From Burkholderiaceae bacterium (GTDB lineage Bacteria; Pseudomonadota; Gammaproteobacteria; Burkholderiales; Burkholderiaceae): 40,729 nt of DNA. The notes under the pieces are model-generated. The model saw only the letters and a list, made by a program, of their open reading frames with translations, searched no databases and was not told where the DNA came from. The DNA is taken from the NCBI GenBank assembly GCA_028871175.1, contig JAGWNU010000009.1, forward strand, positions 1 through 40,729. Reading direction: 5' to 3'. Every line of letters starts with the position of its first letter. Position 1 is the stretch's first letter. The translations under genes and the position numbers were made by a program. Below are positions 9,560 to 17,916 of the stretch, piece by piece.

Positions 9560-11250
9560 TCTTCGCTGCCCCTGTCTAGATGGCGCTTGAGGCGGTAGGC
9601 CAGTTGCGGCCGGGTCAGGCCAAGCTGGCGTGCGGCGCCGGAAAGGTTGCCCTTGGCACGCTCGACGGCCAGGTCGAGCAATTGCGTTTCCAGCGCTTCC
9701 AGGCTCAGGCCGCTGTCCAGGATGCGTGTGCACAGCGCCTGCTCGCTTTCCAGGCGCACCGGCGCCAGACGGCCCTGCGCGCTCAACTGGGATTGCACAC
9801 CCGTGGGCTGGTTCGGAAAGAGGTGTTCGATCTCGATGTTCTCGCCCTTCGGGGCGAGGATGACGCCGCGCTCCACCAGGTTCTCCAGCTCGCGCACGTT
9901 GCCGGGCCAGTCGTGGTGCACGAGCGCCTGCATGGCGCGCTCGCCAAAGCCTGCCAGGCGCTTCTGGTGCAAGGCCGTGAATCGGGCCAGCAGGTGATTG
10001 GCCAGCGGCTCGATATCGGTCGTGCGTTCACGCAGCGGCGGAATGCAGATCGGATAGACGTTCAGCCGATACAGCAGGTCCCGACGAAACCGCCCCTGGG
10101 CCACCGCGGCTTCCAGGTCGACGTTGGTGGCGGCCACAAGACGCACGTTGACCTTGCGCGTGGTTTCCGCGCCCAGGCGTTCGATTTCCCCTTCTTGCAG
10201 CACGCGTAGCAACTTGGCCTGAGCAGGCAGCGGCAGGTCGCCCACTTCATCGAGAAACAGCGTGCCGCCATCCGCCCGCTCGAAGCGGCCGCTGCGCGCC
10301 GCATGGGCGCCCGTGTAGGCGCCGCGTTCGACGCCAAACAGCTCGGCTTCGATCAGGTCGGCGGGCAGCGCCGCGCAGTTGACGGCCACGAAGGGGCCGG
10401 CCGCGCGGGCCGACCCCTGATGCAGGGCGCGCGCAAAGCGCTCCTTGCCCACGCCGGTCTCGCCGGTGAGCAGCACCGTGACCTGCGTGGCGGCCGCACG
10501 GTTGAGCAGTTCGTGGGCGCGCTGGAACGCGGGCGAACGGCCGACCAGCATGCCGGCGGCCACATTGGGCTCGCAGGTCGATTCGATCGTGGTCTTGAGC
10601 GCCTGGACCTGTTCGTTGAGCGCTGCAATCGTGTCGAGCAGAGACTCATCTTCAAAGTACTGCCGCTGCTCGTCGCCGTCGGGCCATTCGTCGATCGGCT
10701 TGCCGACGATCTCGCAGTGATCGGCGCCGCAGGCAGCACAGCGGGTTTCCTTGAAAAGGATGAGGCGGCCCATGAACGCGCTGGTATAGCCACTGGCATA
10801 GCCGAGCTGGATCCAGCAGGCAGGTTCGTCTACAAGGCCAAATGCCTGGCGGTGGGCGTGTGCTTCCCATGAGTTGTCCCAGCGGAACTCGCCATGGAAG
10901 CGTCCGCTCGCCGGGTCGAAGTCCAGTTGTATGGGCGTGACACGCACCGCCCCTTCGAGCATGTGCAACTGCGGGCCGACCATGAAGGCGGCATCGAGTG
11001 AGAGCGCGCCGCGGGTCTTGCGTGCGAATTCGGCGTCGCGGCGGCCAGAGGCGTAGCCCATGCGGGTCAGCAAGCGGCGCGCATGGACCGGGCCCACCGA
11101 ATTGATCAGGTCCTGCCGCAGACCGCTCAGCGCGGCGGTATGCAGCAACAGCATGCGTCGCTCGCCCAGCCAGATGGTGCCGCTCTCGGGGTCGAAACGC
11201 AGCAGGCGCCGCAGGTCGGCGTCCGAGGGGTAGTTGAGCTTGGCTTCCAC
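9556..11250 (-). CDS. Sigma-54-dependent aromatic-responsive activator (DmpR/PoxR/PhcR type)
   Basis: This 564-residue regulator has the three-part XylR/DmpR layout: an effector-sensing domain (GTIWLGERRMLLLH, then the V4R part with CAACGADHCEIVGKP), a linker, an AAA+ sigma-54 interaction domain (Walker A GETGVGKE, sigma-54 loop GAYTGA at 310-315, Walker B TLFLDEVGDLP) and a C-terminal Fis-like helix-turn-helix (SGAARQLGLTRPQLAYRLKRH). It should bind a phenolic or aromatic compound directly and open sigma-54 promoters. GTG at 11250 is chosen because AAGGAGG lies 9 bases upstream and the sequence then matches DmpR starts. It diverges from the FadL-like channel gene and is coupled to the GntR gene. 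Confidence 0.88.
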   Translation of the reverse strand: MEAKLNYPSDADLRRLLRFDPESGTIWLGERRMLLLHTAALSGLRQDLINSVGPVHARRLLTRMGYASGRRDAEFARKTRGALSLDAAFMVGPQLHMLEGAVRVTPIQLDFDPASGRFHGEFRWDNSWEAHAHRQAFGLVDEPACWIQLGYASGYTSAFMGRLILFKETRCAACGADHCEIVGKPIDEWPDGDEQRQYFEDESLLDTIAALNEQVQALKTTIESTCEPNVAAGMLVGRSPAFQRAHELLNRAAATQVTVLLTGETGVGKERFARALHQGSARAAGPFVAVNCAALPADLIEAELFGVERGAYTGAHAARSGRFERADGGTLFLDEVGDLPLPAQAKLLRVLQEGEIERLGAETTRKVNVRLVAATNVDLEAAVAQGRFRRDLLYRLNVYPICIPPLRERTTDIEPLANHLLARFTALHQKRLAGFGERAMQALVHHDWPGNVRELENLVERGVILAPKGENIEIEHLFPNQPTGVQSQLSAQGRLAPVRLESEQALCTRILDSGLSLEALETQLLDLAVERAKGNLSGAARQLGLTRPQLAYRLKRHLDRGSEE

Positions 11251-11362
11251 TGCGCGCGGCCTCCTTGGCGAGGGCGGGATGGGCTGGAATCTCGATATTC
11301 TCAAGGATAAGTCGATAGACAGCAAGCGCCCCGCACCGCGCACGTGCTGGCCCGTGCGCGCG

Positions 11363-11382
11363 CCTTGATCAATTGGTTAAGG
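11363..11382. promoter_or_regulatory. XylR/DmpR-type upstream activator site
   Basis: TTGATCAATTGGTTAA (11365-11380) lies within a 20-base imperfect palindrome, CCTT...AAGG, with 8 of 10 positions paired. It closely resembles the TTGATCAATTGATCAA sites bound by XylR/DmpR-family activators. It is about 170 bases ahead of the -24 element at 11546, the usual enhancer distance for this class. Confidence 0.65.
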
Positions 11383-11499
11383 ATGTCGTCGAAAGCGCTG
11401 CACCAGATGGTGAAGCAGCCTGAGAGGACGGCCGGAACCGGGCAGGAAACCGCACCTGCCGCCCATGCATCCCGCTGCAAGGCAGGGGGGAAACGTCAT

Positions 11500-11530
11500 G
11501 GTTTTCCCTTGAAATATCGAGATTATTGGG
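11500..11530 (+). promoter_or_regulatory. Conserved GGTTTTCCCT...AATATCGAGATT promoter element, copy A
   Basis: This 31-base stretch differs at only 2 positions from 20291-20321 in front of the phenol operon. Both copies begin exactly 47 bases before the GG of the sigma-54 promoter. An architectural (IHF-like) or specific regulatory role is inferred. Confidence 0.6.
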
Positions 11531-11545
11531 TGGGAACTTTGCAAC

Positions 11546-11561
11546 TGGAACGCCTTCTGCA
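11546..11561 (+). promoter_or_regulatory. Sigma-54 promoter of the FadL/TbuX-like gene
   Basis: TGGAACGCCTTCTGCA has GG (11547-11548) and GC (11559-11560) exactly 10 bases apart, as needed for a -24/-12 promoter. It differs from TGGCAC-N5-TTGCA at two positions. The expected transcript starts near 11572, about 125 bases before the GTG start. Confidence 0.7.
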
Positions 11562-11696
11562 AACCGACACCCGCGACCGCGCTGCAATGCCTTGCCGGTC
11601 GCGATTCCGGCGGCTTGTCAGCAGCGTGCGTTTGATGCGCTCGGGCAACGTCGTCGTCTTGTTATCTCGCATGTACAAATAGACAAGGAGACACCC

Positions 11697-13073
11697 GTGA
11701 AAGGCAACTACGTTCGCGCGGCCACGGCCATCTGCGTTGCGATCTGTGGAACCCACGCCAGGGCGACCGACGTGTTCAATCTGGAGGGCTTTGGTCCGGT
11801 CTCGCGCGCCATGGGCGGAACGGGCGCGGCCTTCGATATCGGGCCGGCAGCCATGATGGAGAATCCCGCGACACTTGGCCTGATGGGCGAGGGCCGCCAC
11901 TTCAGCCTCGGCCTCGATGTTGTGTCGACCGACATCAAGGTCACGAACACGGCAACCGGCGAGACCGCGAGTTCGGGCAATCATGGCAACAACAACGGCC
12001 CGTACTTTGCACCGCAGACCGCATTCGTCTACCGGCAGGGACGTTACGCCTTTGGCGCCGGCATCTTCGCGGAAGGCGGGCTGGGGACGCAATACGGTGG
12101 CAGCAGCTTTCTTTCGCGCACATCCAATGGCGTGGACACCGGCCTGGATCAGTTCTCCAGGCTGTTGGTGCTGCGCGTGCCGTTCTTGGCCGCGTACCAC
12201 GTCACCGACAAGCTGACGGTGGGCGCTTCGGTTGACGCAGTCTGGACCTCGCTCAACCTGGGGACGCTGCTCGATGTCTCGCAGATCGGCACGCTGGCCG
12301 GCCAGGGACGCGTGTCTGGGACGCTTGTCCCGACCTTGCTGGGCGTGCCCGGGCTCTCAGGCGGCTATATCGACTTCTCGCGCAATGCGCCCGTTGGAGG
12401 CGGCGTGCAGGCCTGGGGTATCGGCGGCCGGCTGGGTCTGACGTATCAGGTGACGCCCGATACCCGCATCGGGGCGGCGTATCAGGCGAAGACGCACGTG
12501 GGTGACCTCACGGGTCAGGCCACGCTTTCCGCCGTCAGTTCGGTCGCCGGCAACATCCCGCTCAAGGGCGACGTGACGGTTCGAAACTTCCAGATGCCCG
12601 CGCAGCTGACGGTCGGCATCAGTCATCAATTCAACGATCAACTGTCGGTGTCAGCTGACTACCAGCGCGTGTTCTGGTCCAGCGTGATGAAGGACATGAA
12701 CGTCGGATTCGTGCAGTCGGGCTCGGCGGCCAATCTGGATCTGTCGCTGCCGCAGAACTACCGCGACATCAGCGTGTTCGGGATCGGCGCCGAGTATCGC
12801 TATAACGCAAAGTGGACGTTCCGTGGCGGGTTCCATTACGCGCAGGAGGCGATCCCCGGCAACATGCTTTTGGCCGTGGTGCCCGCCACGCCCACGACGA
12901 GCCTGACCGGCGGCGTTTCCTATGCAATCGGCAAGAACGATGTGATCGACTTTGCGCTGTCGGTGGGGCTGCGCAAGACGTTGGACAACGCAAGCCAGCC
13001 CAATACGGCGGTGCCGATCAGCGTGACGCACTCGCAAGTGAACGCCGTGATCGCCTATCAGAAGCGCTTCTAG
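11697..13073 (+). CDS. tbuX: Outer-membrane aromatic hydrocarbon channel, FadL/TodX/TbuX family
   Basis: The 458-residue product starts with a signal peptide (cleavage probably after THARA, about residue 23). The mature N-terminus, FNLEGFGPVSRAMGGTGAAFDIGPAAMMENPA, is the hallmark of FadL-family barrels, whose hatch carries an NPA motif. The remainder is alternating beta-strand sequence with GAAYQAKTHVGDLTG and GAEYRYNAKWTFRGGFHY, and it ends with Phe (YQKRF) as barrel proteins do. It should let toluene-like hydrocarbons cross the outer membrane. GTG at 11697 is chosen for the AGGAG 6 bases upstream and the signal peptide. A sigma-54 promoter precedes it, and a strong hairpin follows, shared with the convergent tbuT-like gene. 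Confidence 0.88.
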   Translation: MKGNYVRAATAICVAICGTHARATDVFNLEGFGPVSRAMGGTGAAFDIGPAAMMENPATLGLMGEGRHFSLGLDVVSTDIKVTNTATGETASSGNHGNNNGPYFAPQTAFVYRQGRYAFGAGIFAEGGLGTQYGGSSFLSRTSNGVDTGLDQFSRLLVLRVPFLAAYHVTDKLTVGASVDAVWTSLNLGTLLDVSQIGTLAGQGRVSGTLVPTLLGVPGLSGGYIDFSRNAPVGGGVQAWGIGGRLGLTYQVTPDTRIGAAYQAKTHVGDLTGQATLSAVSSVAGNIPLKGDVTVRNFQMPAQLTVGISHQFNDQLSVSADYQRVFWSSVMKDMNVGFVQSGSAANLDLSLPQNYRDISVFGIGAEYRYNAKWTFRGGFHYAQEAIPGNMLLAVVPATPTTSLTGGVSYAIGKNDVIDFALSVGLRKTLDNASQPNTAVPISVTHSQVNAVIAYQKRF

Positions 13074-13091
13074 GGCTTGTAGGGACGAGGG

Positions 13092-13134
13092 CACGGCAGC
13101 CTGGGCGACGGAGCCTGTCGCCCGGGCTGTCGTG
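13092..13134. terminator. Bidirectional hairpin terminator
   Basis: Arms 13092-13109 and 13117-13134 pair over 18 bases with two G-T wobbles and a 7-base loop. The hairpin fills the gap between two convergent genes, with stops at 13073 and 13137. There is no long T-run, so termination strength is uncertain. Confidence 0.65.
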
Positions 13135-13136
13135 TC

Positions 13137-14915
13137 TCAGCTTCCGTCGACTGGAATCTGATACTTGCGCAGCCGGTAGGCCAGCGTCGGGCGGCTGATG
13201 CCGAGCACCCGTGCCGCGCGCGACAGATTGCCGTTGGCCTCGATCACCGCGGCACGCAGCATCGCCACCTCGGTCTCGGCCAGGCCCGGACGTGGAATGG
13301 CTGTGGTGGAAGAGGCCACGTCTTCCACCGCCTCACTGCTCTGGCCGATATTGCCGCTGCGCTTGAGGATGAACGAGGCGGTGTCGATCTCCTCACCGCT
13401 GGTGAACAGATGACACAGGTCCAGTGCGCCGCCATCTTCGGCCAGGATCACTGCGCGTTCGATCATGTTCTCCAGCTCGCGCACATTGCCCGGCCAGTCG
13501 TAGGCGAACAGCGCGTCGACGGCCCGTTCGCGAAAGCCGGTGATCTGCTTGTCGTGCTTCTTGGCCATGCGCTGCAGGAACCAGTTCATCATCAACGGGA
13601 TGTCGTCGCGCCGCTCGCGCAGCGGCGGGACCTGGATCGGAAACACGTTCAGCCGGAAGAACAGGTCTTCGCGAAACTGGCCCGCCTTGGCGGCTTCGCG
13701 CAGGTTCACGTTCGTCGCGGCAATCACCCGCACGTTCACCTTGCGCGTGCGGGTATCGCCCACGCGCTCGATTTCGCCCTGCTGCAGGGCGCGCAAGAGC
13801 TTGCCCTGTGCCGTCAGGCTGAGCGTGCCGATCTCGTCGAGGAAGAGCGTGCCGCCGTCGGCGCGCTCGAAGCGCCCGGGCCGTGACGTGGTTGCGCCCG
13901 TGAAACCGCCGCGCTCCACGCCAAACAATTCCGATTCCATCAGGTGCTCGGGAATCGACGCGCAGTTGACGGCGACGAATGGCCCATCTGCGCGCTTGCT
14001 CAGGCGATGCAGATTGTTGGCGAAGACCTCCTTGCCGACGCCGCTTTCGCCCAGGAACAGCACGGTCGCTTCGGTGGGGGCCACCTTGTTGACCATATGG
14101 CAGACGGTGTTGAAACCGGCGGAGATTCCCACCACGCCGAAGCTGTTTTCCGGTGCGTTCGACAGCCGCGCGGCGATCCGGCTCGTGGCCGGCAGCGCGG
14201 CCTCGGGTTGCGGCGCCCATTTGACGAAATCGCCGATCTGCAGGAAGCGCAGGTCGTCCTCGGCGTCTTCCCATTCTTCAACGGGTTTGCCCACCACGCG
14301 GCATTTCGCATGCCCCATGCCGCGACATTCGATCTTGCGCCAGAGGATGGGGCGGCCCATGAAGGCGCTGGTGTATCCGCACGCATAGCCGATCAGCATC
14401 CAGCACACCGCCTCGTTGCCGATGCCGTAGCTGGCGATGTGGGCCTCCGCCTCGGAACTGTCGATCAGGTAGAAGTCACCAAAATAGCGGCCACGCTGCA
14501 CGTCGATATCCAGTGCGACCGGCTCGCAATGGACCATGCCCTCGAGCGAAACGAGTTGCGGACCCGCCAGGAAATCGTCGTAGCTGCTGAAGCCGGCGCG
14601 CACCTTGCGCGACATGGCGGCATCGTGCGTGCCGGCCTGATAGCCGATGCGGGTGATCAGCCCGCGTGCCGTTTCCTTGCCCAGGCTTTCGATCAGCTCC
14701 TGCCGCAGCGCGCCGAGCGAGCTGATGTGCATGAGCATCATGCGCTGGTCGTCCAGCCAGATCCGGCCCTGCTGCGGCGCGAAGCGCAAGCGTTTGGCGA
14801 GGTCGTGGATGGCCGGGACGCGGATCTCGGTGGCGCCCGTATGTTTCGTGTCGCGATGGGGGCGTGCAGGTGCCGTCGCGTCGGGCTTGGGTTTTCGCGG
14901 ATGCCGTTTTGCCAT
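13137..14915 (-). CDS. tbuT: Sigma-54-dependent activator of toluene monooxygenase genes (TbuT-like)
   Basis: This 592-residue XylR/NtrC-family protein carries an effector-binding domain (LRFAPQQGRIWLDDQRMMLMH), a V4R region (CRGMGHAKCRVVGKP), an AAA+ domain (Walker A GESGVGKE, Walker B TLFLDEIGTLS) and a Fis-type helix-turn-helix (SRAARVLGISRPTLAYRLRKY). The sigma-54 contact loop reads GGFTGA (336-341) instead of GAFTGA. In R. pickettii PKO1 the activator TbuT lies directly after tbuC and is expressed partly by read-through; the order here is the same. The start at 14915 follows GAGGAG and is preferred over longer in-frame alternatives. It should respond to toluene, benzene or similar inducers; the effector range cannot be read from sequence. 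Confidence 0.87.
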   Translation of the reverse strand: MAKRHPRKPKPDATAPARPHRDTKHTGATEIRVPAIHDLAKRLRFAPQQGRIWLDDQRMMLMHISSLGALRQELIESLGKETARGLITRIGYQAGTHDAAMSRKVRAGFSSYDDFLAGPQLVSLEGMVHCEPVALDIDVQRGRYFGDFYLIDSSEAEAHIASYGIGNEAVCWMLIGYACGYTSAFMGRPILWRKIECRGMGHAKCRVVGKPVEEWEDAEDDLRFLQIGDFVKWAPQPEAALPATSRIAARLSNAPENSFGVVGISAGFNTVCHMVNKVAPTEATVLFLGESGVGKEVFANNLHRLSKRADGPFVAVNCASIPEHLMESELFGVERGGFTGATTSRPGRFERADGGTLFLDEIGTLSLTAQGKLLRALQQGEIERVGDTRTRKVNVRVIAATNVNLREAAKAGQFREDLFFRLNVFPIQVPPLRERRDDIPLMMNWFLQRMAKKHDKQITGFRERAVDALFAYDWPGNVRELENMIERAVILAEDGGALDLCHLFTSGEEIDTASFILKRSGNIGQSSEAVEDVASSTTAIPRPGLAETEVAMLRAAVIEANGNLSRAARVLGISRPTLAYRLRKYQIPVDGS

Positions 14916-15168
14916 GGTCTCCTCGATCGCGGCCAGAAGGGTTGCCTTCGCGTCTGTGCGCGGGTGGCGATCGCGCGGAACGGTCCGATCAAGGTCGTCG
15001 GCCGGTCCGCGGATGTCATATGAGGTTCGATCGAATGAGCTTAACCTCAGCTTCCAGATAACGGGATTGGTGAAAGTACGCGACATGGCCGATCTGCGAG
15101 TGTCATCGTCGATGCTGTGCTGTGTCCGTCGCGTTGCTGGGCTCGCGATTCTTGGTGGCGCTTCACGC
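14916..15168. other. Gap between tbuC and tbuT with inverted repeats
   Basis: The 253 non-coding bases contain the palindrome TTCGATCGAA (15026-15035) and an inverted repeat GAGGTT/AACCTC (15022-15027 and 15043-15048). No sigma-54 promoter or clear terminator was seen. The tbuT-like gene may have its own promoter here, in addition to read-through from the monooxygenase operon. Confidence 0.4.
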
Positions 15169-16173
15169 TTAGACGAAGCGGTCGAAATGCATCTGTTCAA
15201 ACGGCACCCGATGCGTGTGCATCAGCAATGCCTGCACGGCTTCGATCATGGGCGGCGGGCCGGCGAAATAGAACTCGAAGCGGTCCAGCGGCGCCACCAG
15301 CACCCGTTCGACCTCGGCATGCACGAAGCCGGTCGGGCCCTGCCAGCCGAGTTCCGGGCCGGGCGCGGACAGCACGACCGAGAGCGCGAGGCGGTTGTCG
15401 CCCACCAGGTCGTCCAGGGCCGCCATGGCGCCGAGGTCGGGTTGCGAGCGCCCGCCGTAGAAGAAGTGCACGCGTCGCGCGCCCTCCTGCGCGAGCGCTC
15501 CGCGGGCGACGGACAGCATCGGAGCCAGTCCGGAGCCGCCAGCGATGCACACGATGTCGCGCGCGTTGTCGTCGCGCAGGTGGGCGTGGCCATAGGGCCC
15601 GTCGAGGGTGACGGTCTGCCCGATCTCGACCTGGTCGAACAGCGCGTTGCTGCCGGCCCCGCCCGGAACGCGCCGGATCACAAACTGCCAGACGCCGTCT
15701 GCGTTGGGCAGGTTGGACATGGAATAGGCGCGCGCGCCAGGCGCGTGCGGCGGATACAGCAGCGCGTACTGCCCTGGGCGAAACTCAGCGGGCGCATGTA
15801 CTGCGAACGTGAATTCGCTCATGTCGGGCGTCAGCTCCCGCCTGGCCTGCAGCACGGCGAGCCAGCGGCCGGGCGACACCACCGGGCGGTAAGTGTCGTC
15901 GCAGCGCACGCGGATCGTGCAATCGCCCAGCGGGCGCGATTGGCAGACGAGGTGTTTGCCGCGCTTGCGGTCGCGTTCGGACAGCCCAGGCGCCTCCGGC
16001 CAGATGGATTCCACGAGCCCCGAGAGCAGGTCGAAGCGGCATGCGCCGCAGCCGCCCACGCTGCATTCATGGGGCAGGGCGATGCCGGCGCGCAGCGCAC
16101 CTCGCAGCAAGGTGTCTTCGTCTGCGGCGACTGAAAATGCCGAGCCGCCTTCGATGGTGATCTGGTGTTTCAT
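15169..16173 (-). CDS. tbuC: Toluene monooxygenase NADH:ferredoxin oxidoreductase
   Basis: The 334-residue reductase has an N-terminal plant-type [2Fe-2S] domain (Cys37-x4-Cys42-x2-Cys45, then Cys77), an FAD-binding domain with RAYSMSN, and a C-terminal NAD domain (CIAGGSGLAPMLS, then FYFAGPPPMIEAVQ). It ends HFDRFV, nearly the same as TmoF (HFDRFF). It takes electrons from NADH and passes them to the Rieske ferredoxin TbuB. The ATG at 16173 gives a length like TmoF; an in-frame ATG at 16200 would add nine residues. It is the last structural gene of the tbu operon, 65 bases after tbuA2. Confidence 0.9.
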   Translation of the reverse strand: MKHQITIEGGSAFSVAADEDTLLRGALRAGIALPHECSVGGCGACRFDLLSGLVESIWPEAPGLSERDRKRGKHLVCQSRPLGDCTIRVRCDDTYRPVVSPGRWLAVLQARRELTPDMSEFTFAVHAPAEFRPGQYALLYPPHAPGARAYSMSNLPNADGVWQFVIRRVPGGAGSNALFDQVEIGQTVTLDGPYGHAHLRDDNARDIVCIAGGSGLAPMLSVARGALAQEGARRVHFFYGGRSQPDLGAMAALDDLVGDNRLALSVVLSAPGPELGWQGPTGFVHAEVERVLVAPLDRFEFYFAGPPPMIEAVQALLMHTHRVPFEQMHFDRFV

Positions 16174-16237
16174 CGCCGGTTCCAATGTGTCGTTGGCCAT
16201 GGATTGGGTTGAATGATGTCGCCTGGGCTGTCGGGCT

Positions 16238-17227
16238 TCACAGGCCGAGGCTGTGCCGGAACTCGCGCACGGCAGCGGTTGCGCGTGCCTGGGCCGCAGG
16301 CGCGTCGGGCAGGGCCGCGCAGTAGGCCACGATGGCTTCATCCGCCAGGGGCTCCCACTTGGCGAGCCAACCGGTGATGACTTCGCGGTTTCCGGGTTGC
16401 TCCAGCGCCATGCGCACCAATGCGCCGGCCCAGCGCCGATGGCGTTGCGCATCGGCGAGTTGCGCGTCGGTCAGCAGGCCCAGCAAGGTGTCGCCGTTAT
16501 GCCGGGCGGCTTCGCCGAGGCTGCGCAAGACGGCTTCCTCCACTGCCGGCCGCACCACCAGGCTCAGGGCAACGAAGCACTCGGCCCAGTCCCACGCCAC
16601 CAGGGCGTGTTCGACCAGCTTGCGCCAGCCTTGCCAGGCCGGGTCCTGCTCCCAGTAGCGGCGTTCATCGGTGCCGAAGCCGAGGTCGCTGAAGGTCTGC
16701 GACAGCTCCTTGGTGCGGTACGCGGTGTGTGTCAGCCAGCGCAGCGAATCGGCCGTCTGGTACGCCGCGCAGTTCGAAATGGTCGAGGCGGGCGCCAGTT
16801 GCGTCAGATAGGCCGAGCCCATCTGCAGCGTGTGGAACAGGTAGCGCGCGGGCGTGTACAGGCGTGCCAGCGTGCCGGCCCAGGTGCGTTCGAGCATGGC
16901 GTCGTGCCCGCGCTCGGAAAACTGATCGAGCAGCCCGAACACATAGGTCTCCTGCCCGTCCTGCAGCATGTTGTACGTGCGGTAGACCAGTTCATCCGGA
17001 TCGCGGAAGGCGTTCCAGTCGGGGTGGGTCAGGGGCGATGCGTTGCGGTTGCGCTTGAACCACTGCGCCATCTCGAAATTCGGGTCGAGTTCGAACGGCG
17101 CATCCGGGTTGTCGGTGGTGTAGTGCAGGTTGGTCGAGACGATTTCGTACTCGCTGGGCTTGCGTCGCCGCGCAGCCAGATGGCTCCAGGTCTTGAGCGG
17201 CTTGAGGACTTCAGCTTGCGTTGTCAT
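16238..17227 (-). CDS. tbuA2: Toluene monooxygenase hydroxylase, beta subunit
   Basis: This 329-residue protein matches the TmoE/TbuA2 beta subunit of four-component toluene/benzene monooxygenases. It opens with LKTWSHLAARRRKPSEYEIVSTNLHY and contains PDELVYRTYN and RYLFHTLQMGSAYL. It is helical and carries no diiron ligand set of its own; it packs against the alpha subunit in the (alpha-beta-gamma)2 hydroxylase. GGAGA precedes the ATG. It lies between the effector gene tbuV and the reductase gene tbuC, the usual A1-U-B-V-A2-C order. Confidence 0.93.
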   Translation of the reverse strand: MTTQAEVLKPLKTWSHLAARRRKPSEYEIVSTNLHYTTDNPDAPFELDPNFEMAQWFKRNRNASPLTHPDWNAFRDPDELVYRTYNMLQDGQETYVFGLLDQFSERGHDAMLERTWAGTLARLYTPARYLFHTLQMGSAYLTQLAPASTISNCAAYQTADSLRWLTHTAYRTKELSQTFSDLGFGTDERRYWEQDPAWQGWRKLVEHALVAWDWAECFVALSLVVRPAVEEAVLRSLGEAARHNGDTLLGLLTDAQLADAQRHRRWAGALVRMALEQPGNREVITGWLAKWEPLADEAIVAYCAALPDAPAAQARATAAVREFRHSLGL

Positions 17228-17239
17228 GCGTGTCTCCGA

Positions 17240-17554
17240 TTACAGCGTTTTTTCGTAGTAGAAGCGGACGTAGTCGTCCGTCGTTTCGATGCGGCCGGCA
17301 AACGAGCTGAGGTTGACTTCAAGCTCGGACATCTTGAACGGTCGCCCCAGTGCCTCTTCAAGCGTGGCGCGGCGCAGGATCAGTTCGCCGTCGGTGTCGA
17401 TACGCACATAGGCGAGCTTGTCGTCGATGCGGATGCTCTTGCCCGGGTTGTCTTCCTGTGCGGCTTCGATGACGCCGGCAGTGATGCTGCTCGCGCGCAG
17501 CACCGGACCGACGCGATTGTTGCGGTAGGCCTCGGCGGTGTTGTCGATACTCAT
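17240..17554 (-). CDS. tbuV: Toluene monooxygenase effector (coupling) protein
   Basis: The 104-residue product is a TmoD/MmoB-type effector protein (NNRVGPVLRASSITAGVIEAA, then GRPFKMSELEVNLSSFAGRIE). Such proteins have no cofactor; they bind the hydroxylase and tune oxygen activation and regiospecificity. TmoD is almost the same length. The ATG at 17554, preceded by CAGGAA, is preferred over an upstream in-frame ATG at 17599 that would lie inside the ferredoxin gene. It starts 19 bases after the stop of tbuB. Confidence 0.92.
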   Translation of the reverse strand: MSIDNTAEAYRNNRVGPVLRASSITAGVIEAAQEDNPGKSIRIDDKLAYVRIDTDGELILRRATLEEALGRPFKMSELEVNLSSFAGRIETTDDYVRFYYEKTL

Positions 17555-17573
17555 GGTGGGTTCCTGGGCGGTG

Positions 17574-17909
17574 TCAGCAATTGGCGAAGAGAGGCTCAAC
17601 GCCCTCGACTGCGACGAGGATGTCGTCGCCTTCGACTTTCAGGGCGTACTCGGCAAGCCGGCAGCCGCCGGGGTTGATGCCCTTGCCGGTGTTGGCATCG
17701 AAGGTCCACTGGTGTGCGCGGCACATCAGCACCCGACCGTCGAACTTGCCCTCGGCCAGCGGGATGTCCTGGTGCGGGCAGATTCCCTGGAACGCACGCG
17801 GTTCGCCCCCTTCGGGGCGCACCAGCACGATCACATGGCCGGCGACTTCGACCTCGGTCATGTCGCCTTCCCAAAGCTCGTCGAGCGAGCAGACTTTCTG
17901 GAAGTTCAT
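17574..17909 (-). CDS. tbuB: Toluene monooxygenase Rieske ferredoxin
   Basis: The 111-residue protein carries the Rieske [2Fe-2S] ligands Cys44-Pro-His46 and Cys63-x2-His66, matching TmoC in length and motif spacing. It relays electrons from TbuC to the diiron hydroxylase. The start at 17909 (MNFQKVCSL) follows GAGG and aligns with TmoC; a further ATG at 17924 would add five residues. The gene overlaps the stop end of tbuU only if that longer form is used; with the chosen start the gap is 7 bases. Confidence 0.93.
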   Translation of the reverse strand: MNFQKVCSLDELWEGDMTEVEVAGHVIVLVRPEGGEPRAFQGICPHQDIPLAEGKFDGRVLMCRAHQWTFDANTGKGINPGGCRLAEYALKVEGDDILVAVEGVEPLFANC

Positions 17910-17916
17910 CGCAGCC

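Larger units (their letters stand above)
11251..11696. promoter_or_regulatory. Divergent regulatory region, activator gene and channel gene
   Basis: This 446-base non-coding stretch holds a DmpR/XylR-like upstream site at 11363-11382, a conserved AT-rich element at 11500-11530 and a sigma-54 -24/-12 pair at 11546-11561 directed toward the channel gene. No sigma-70 promoter for the leftward activator could be fixed by eye. Confidence 0.6.
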
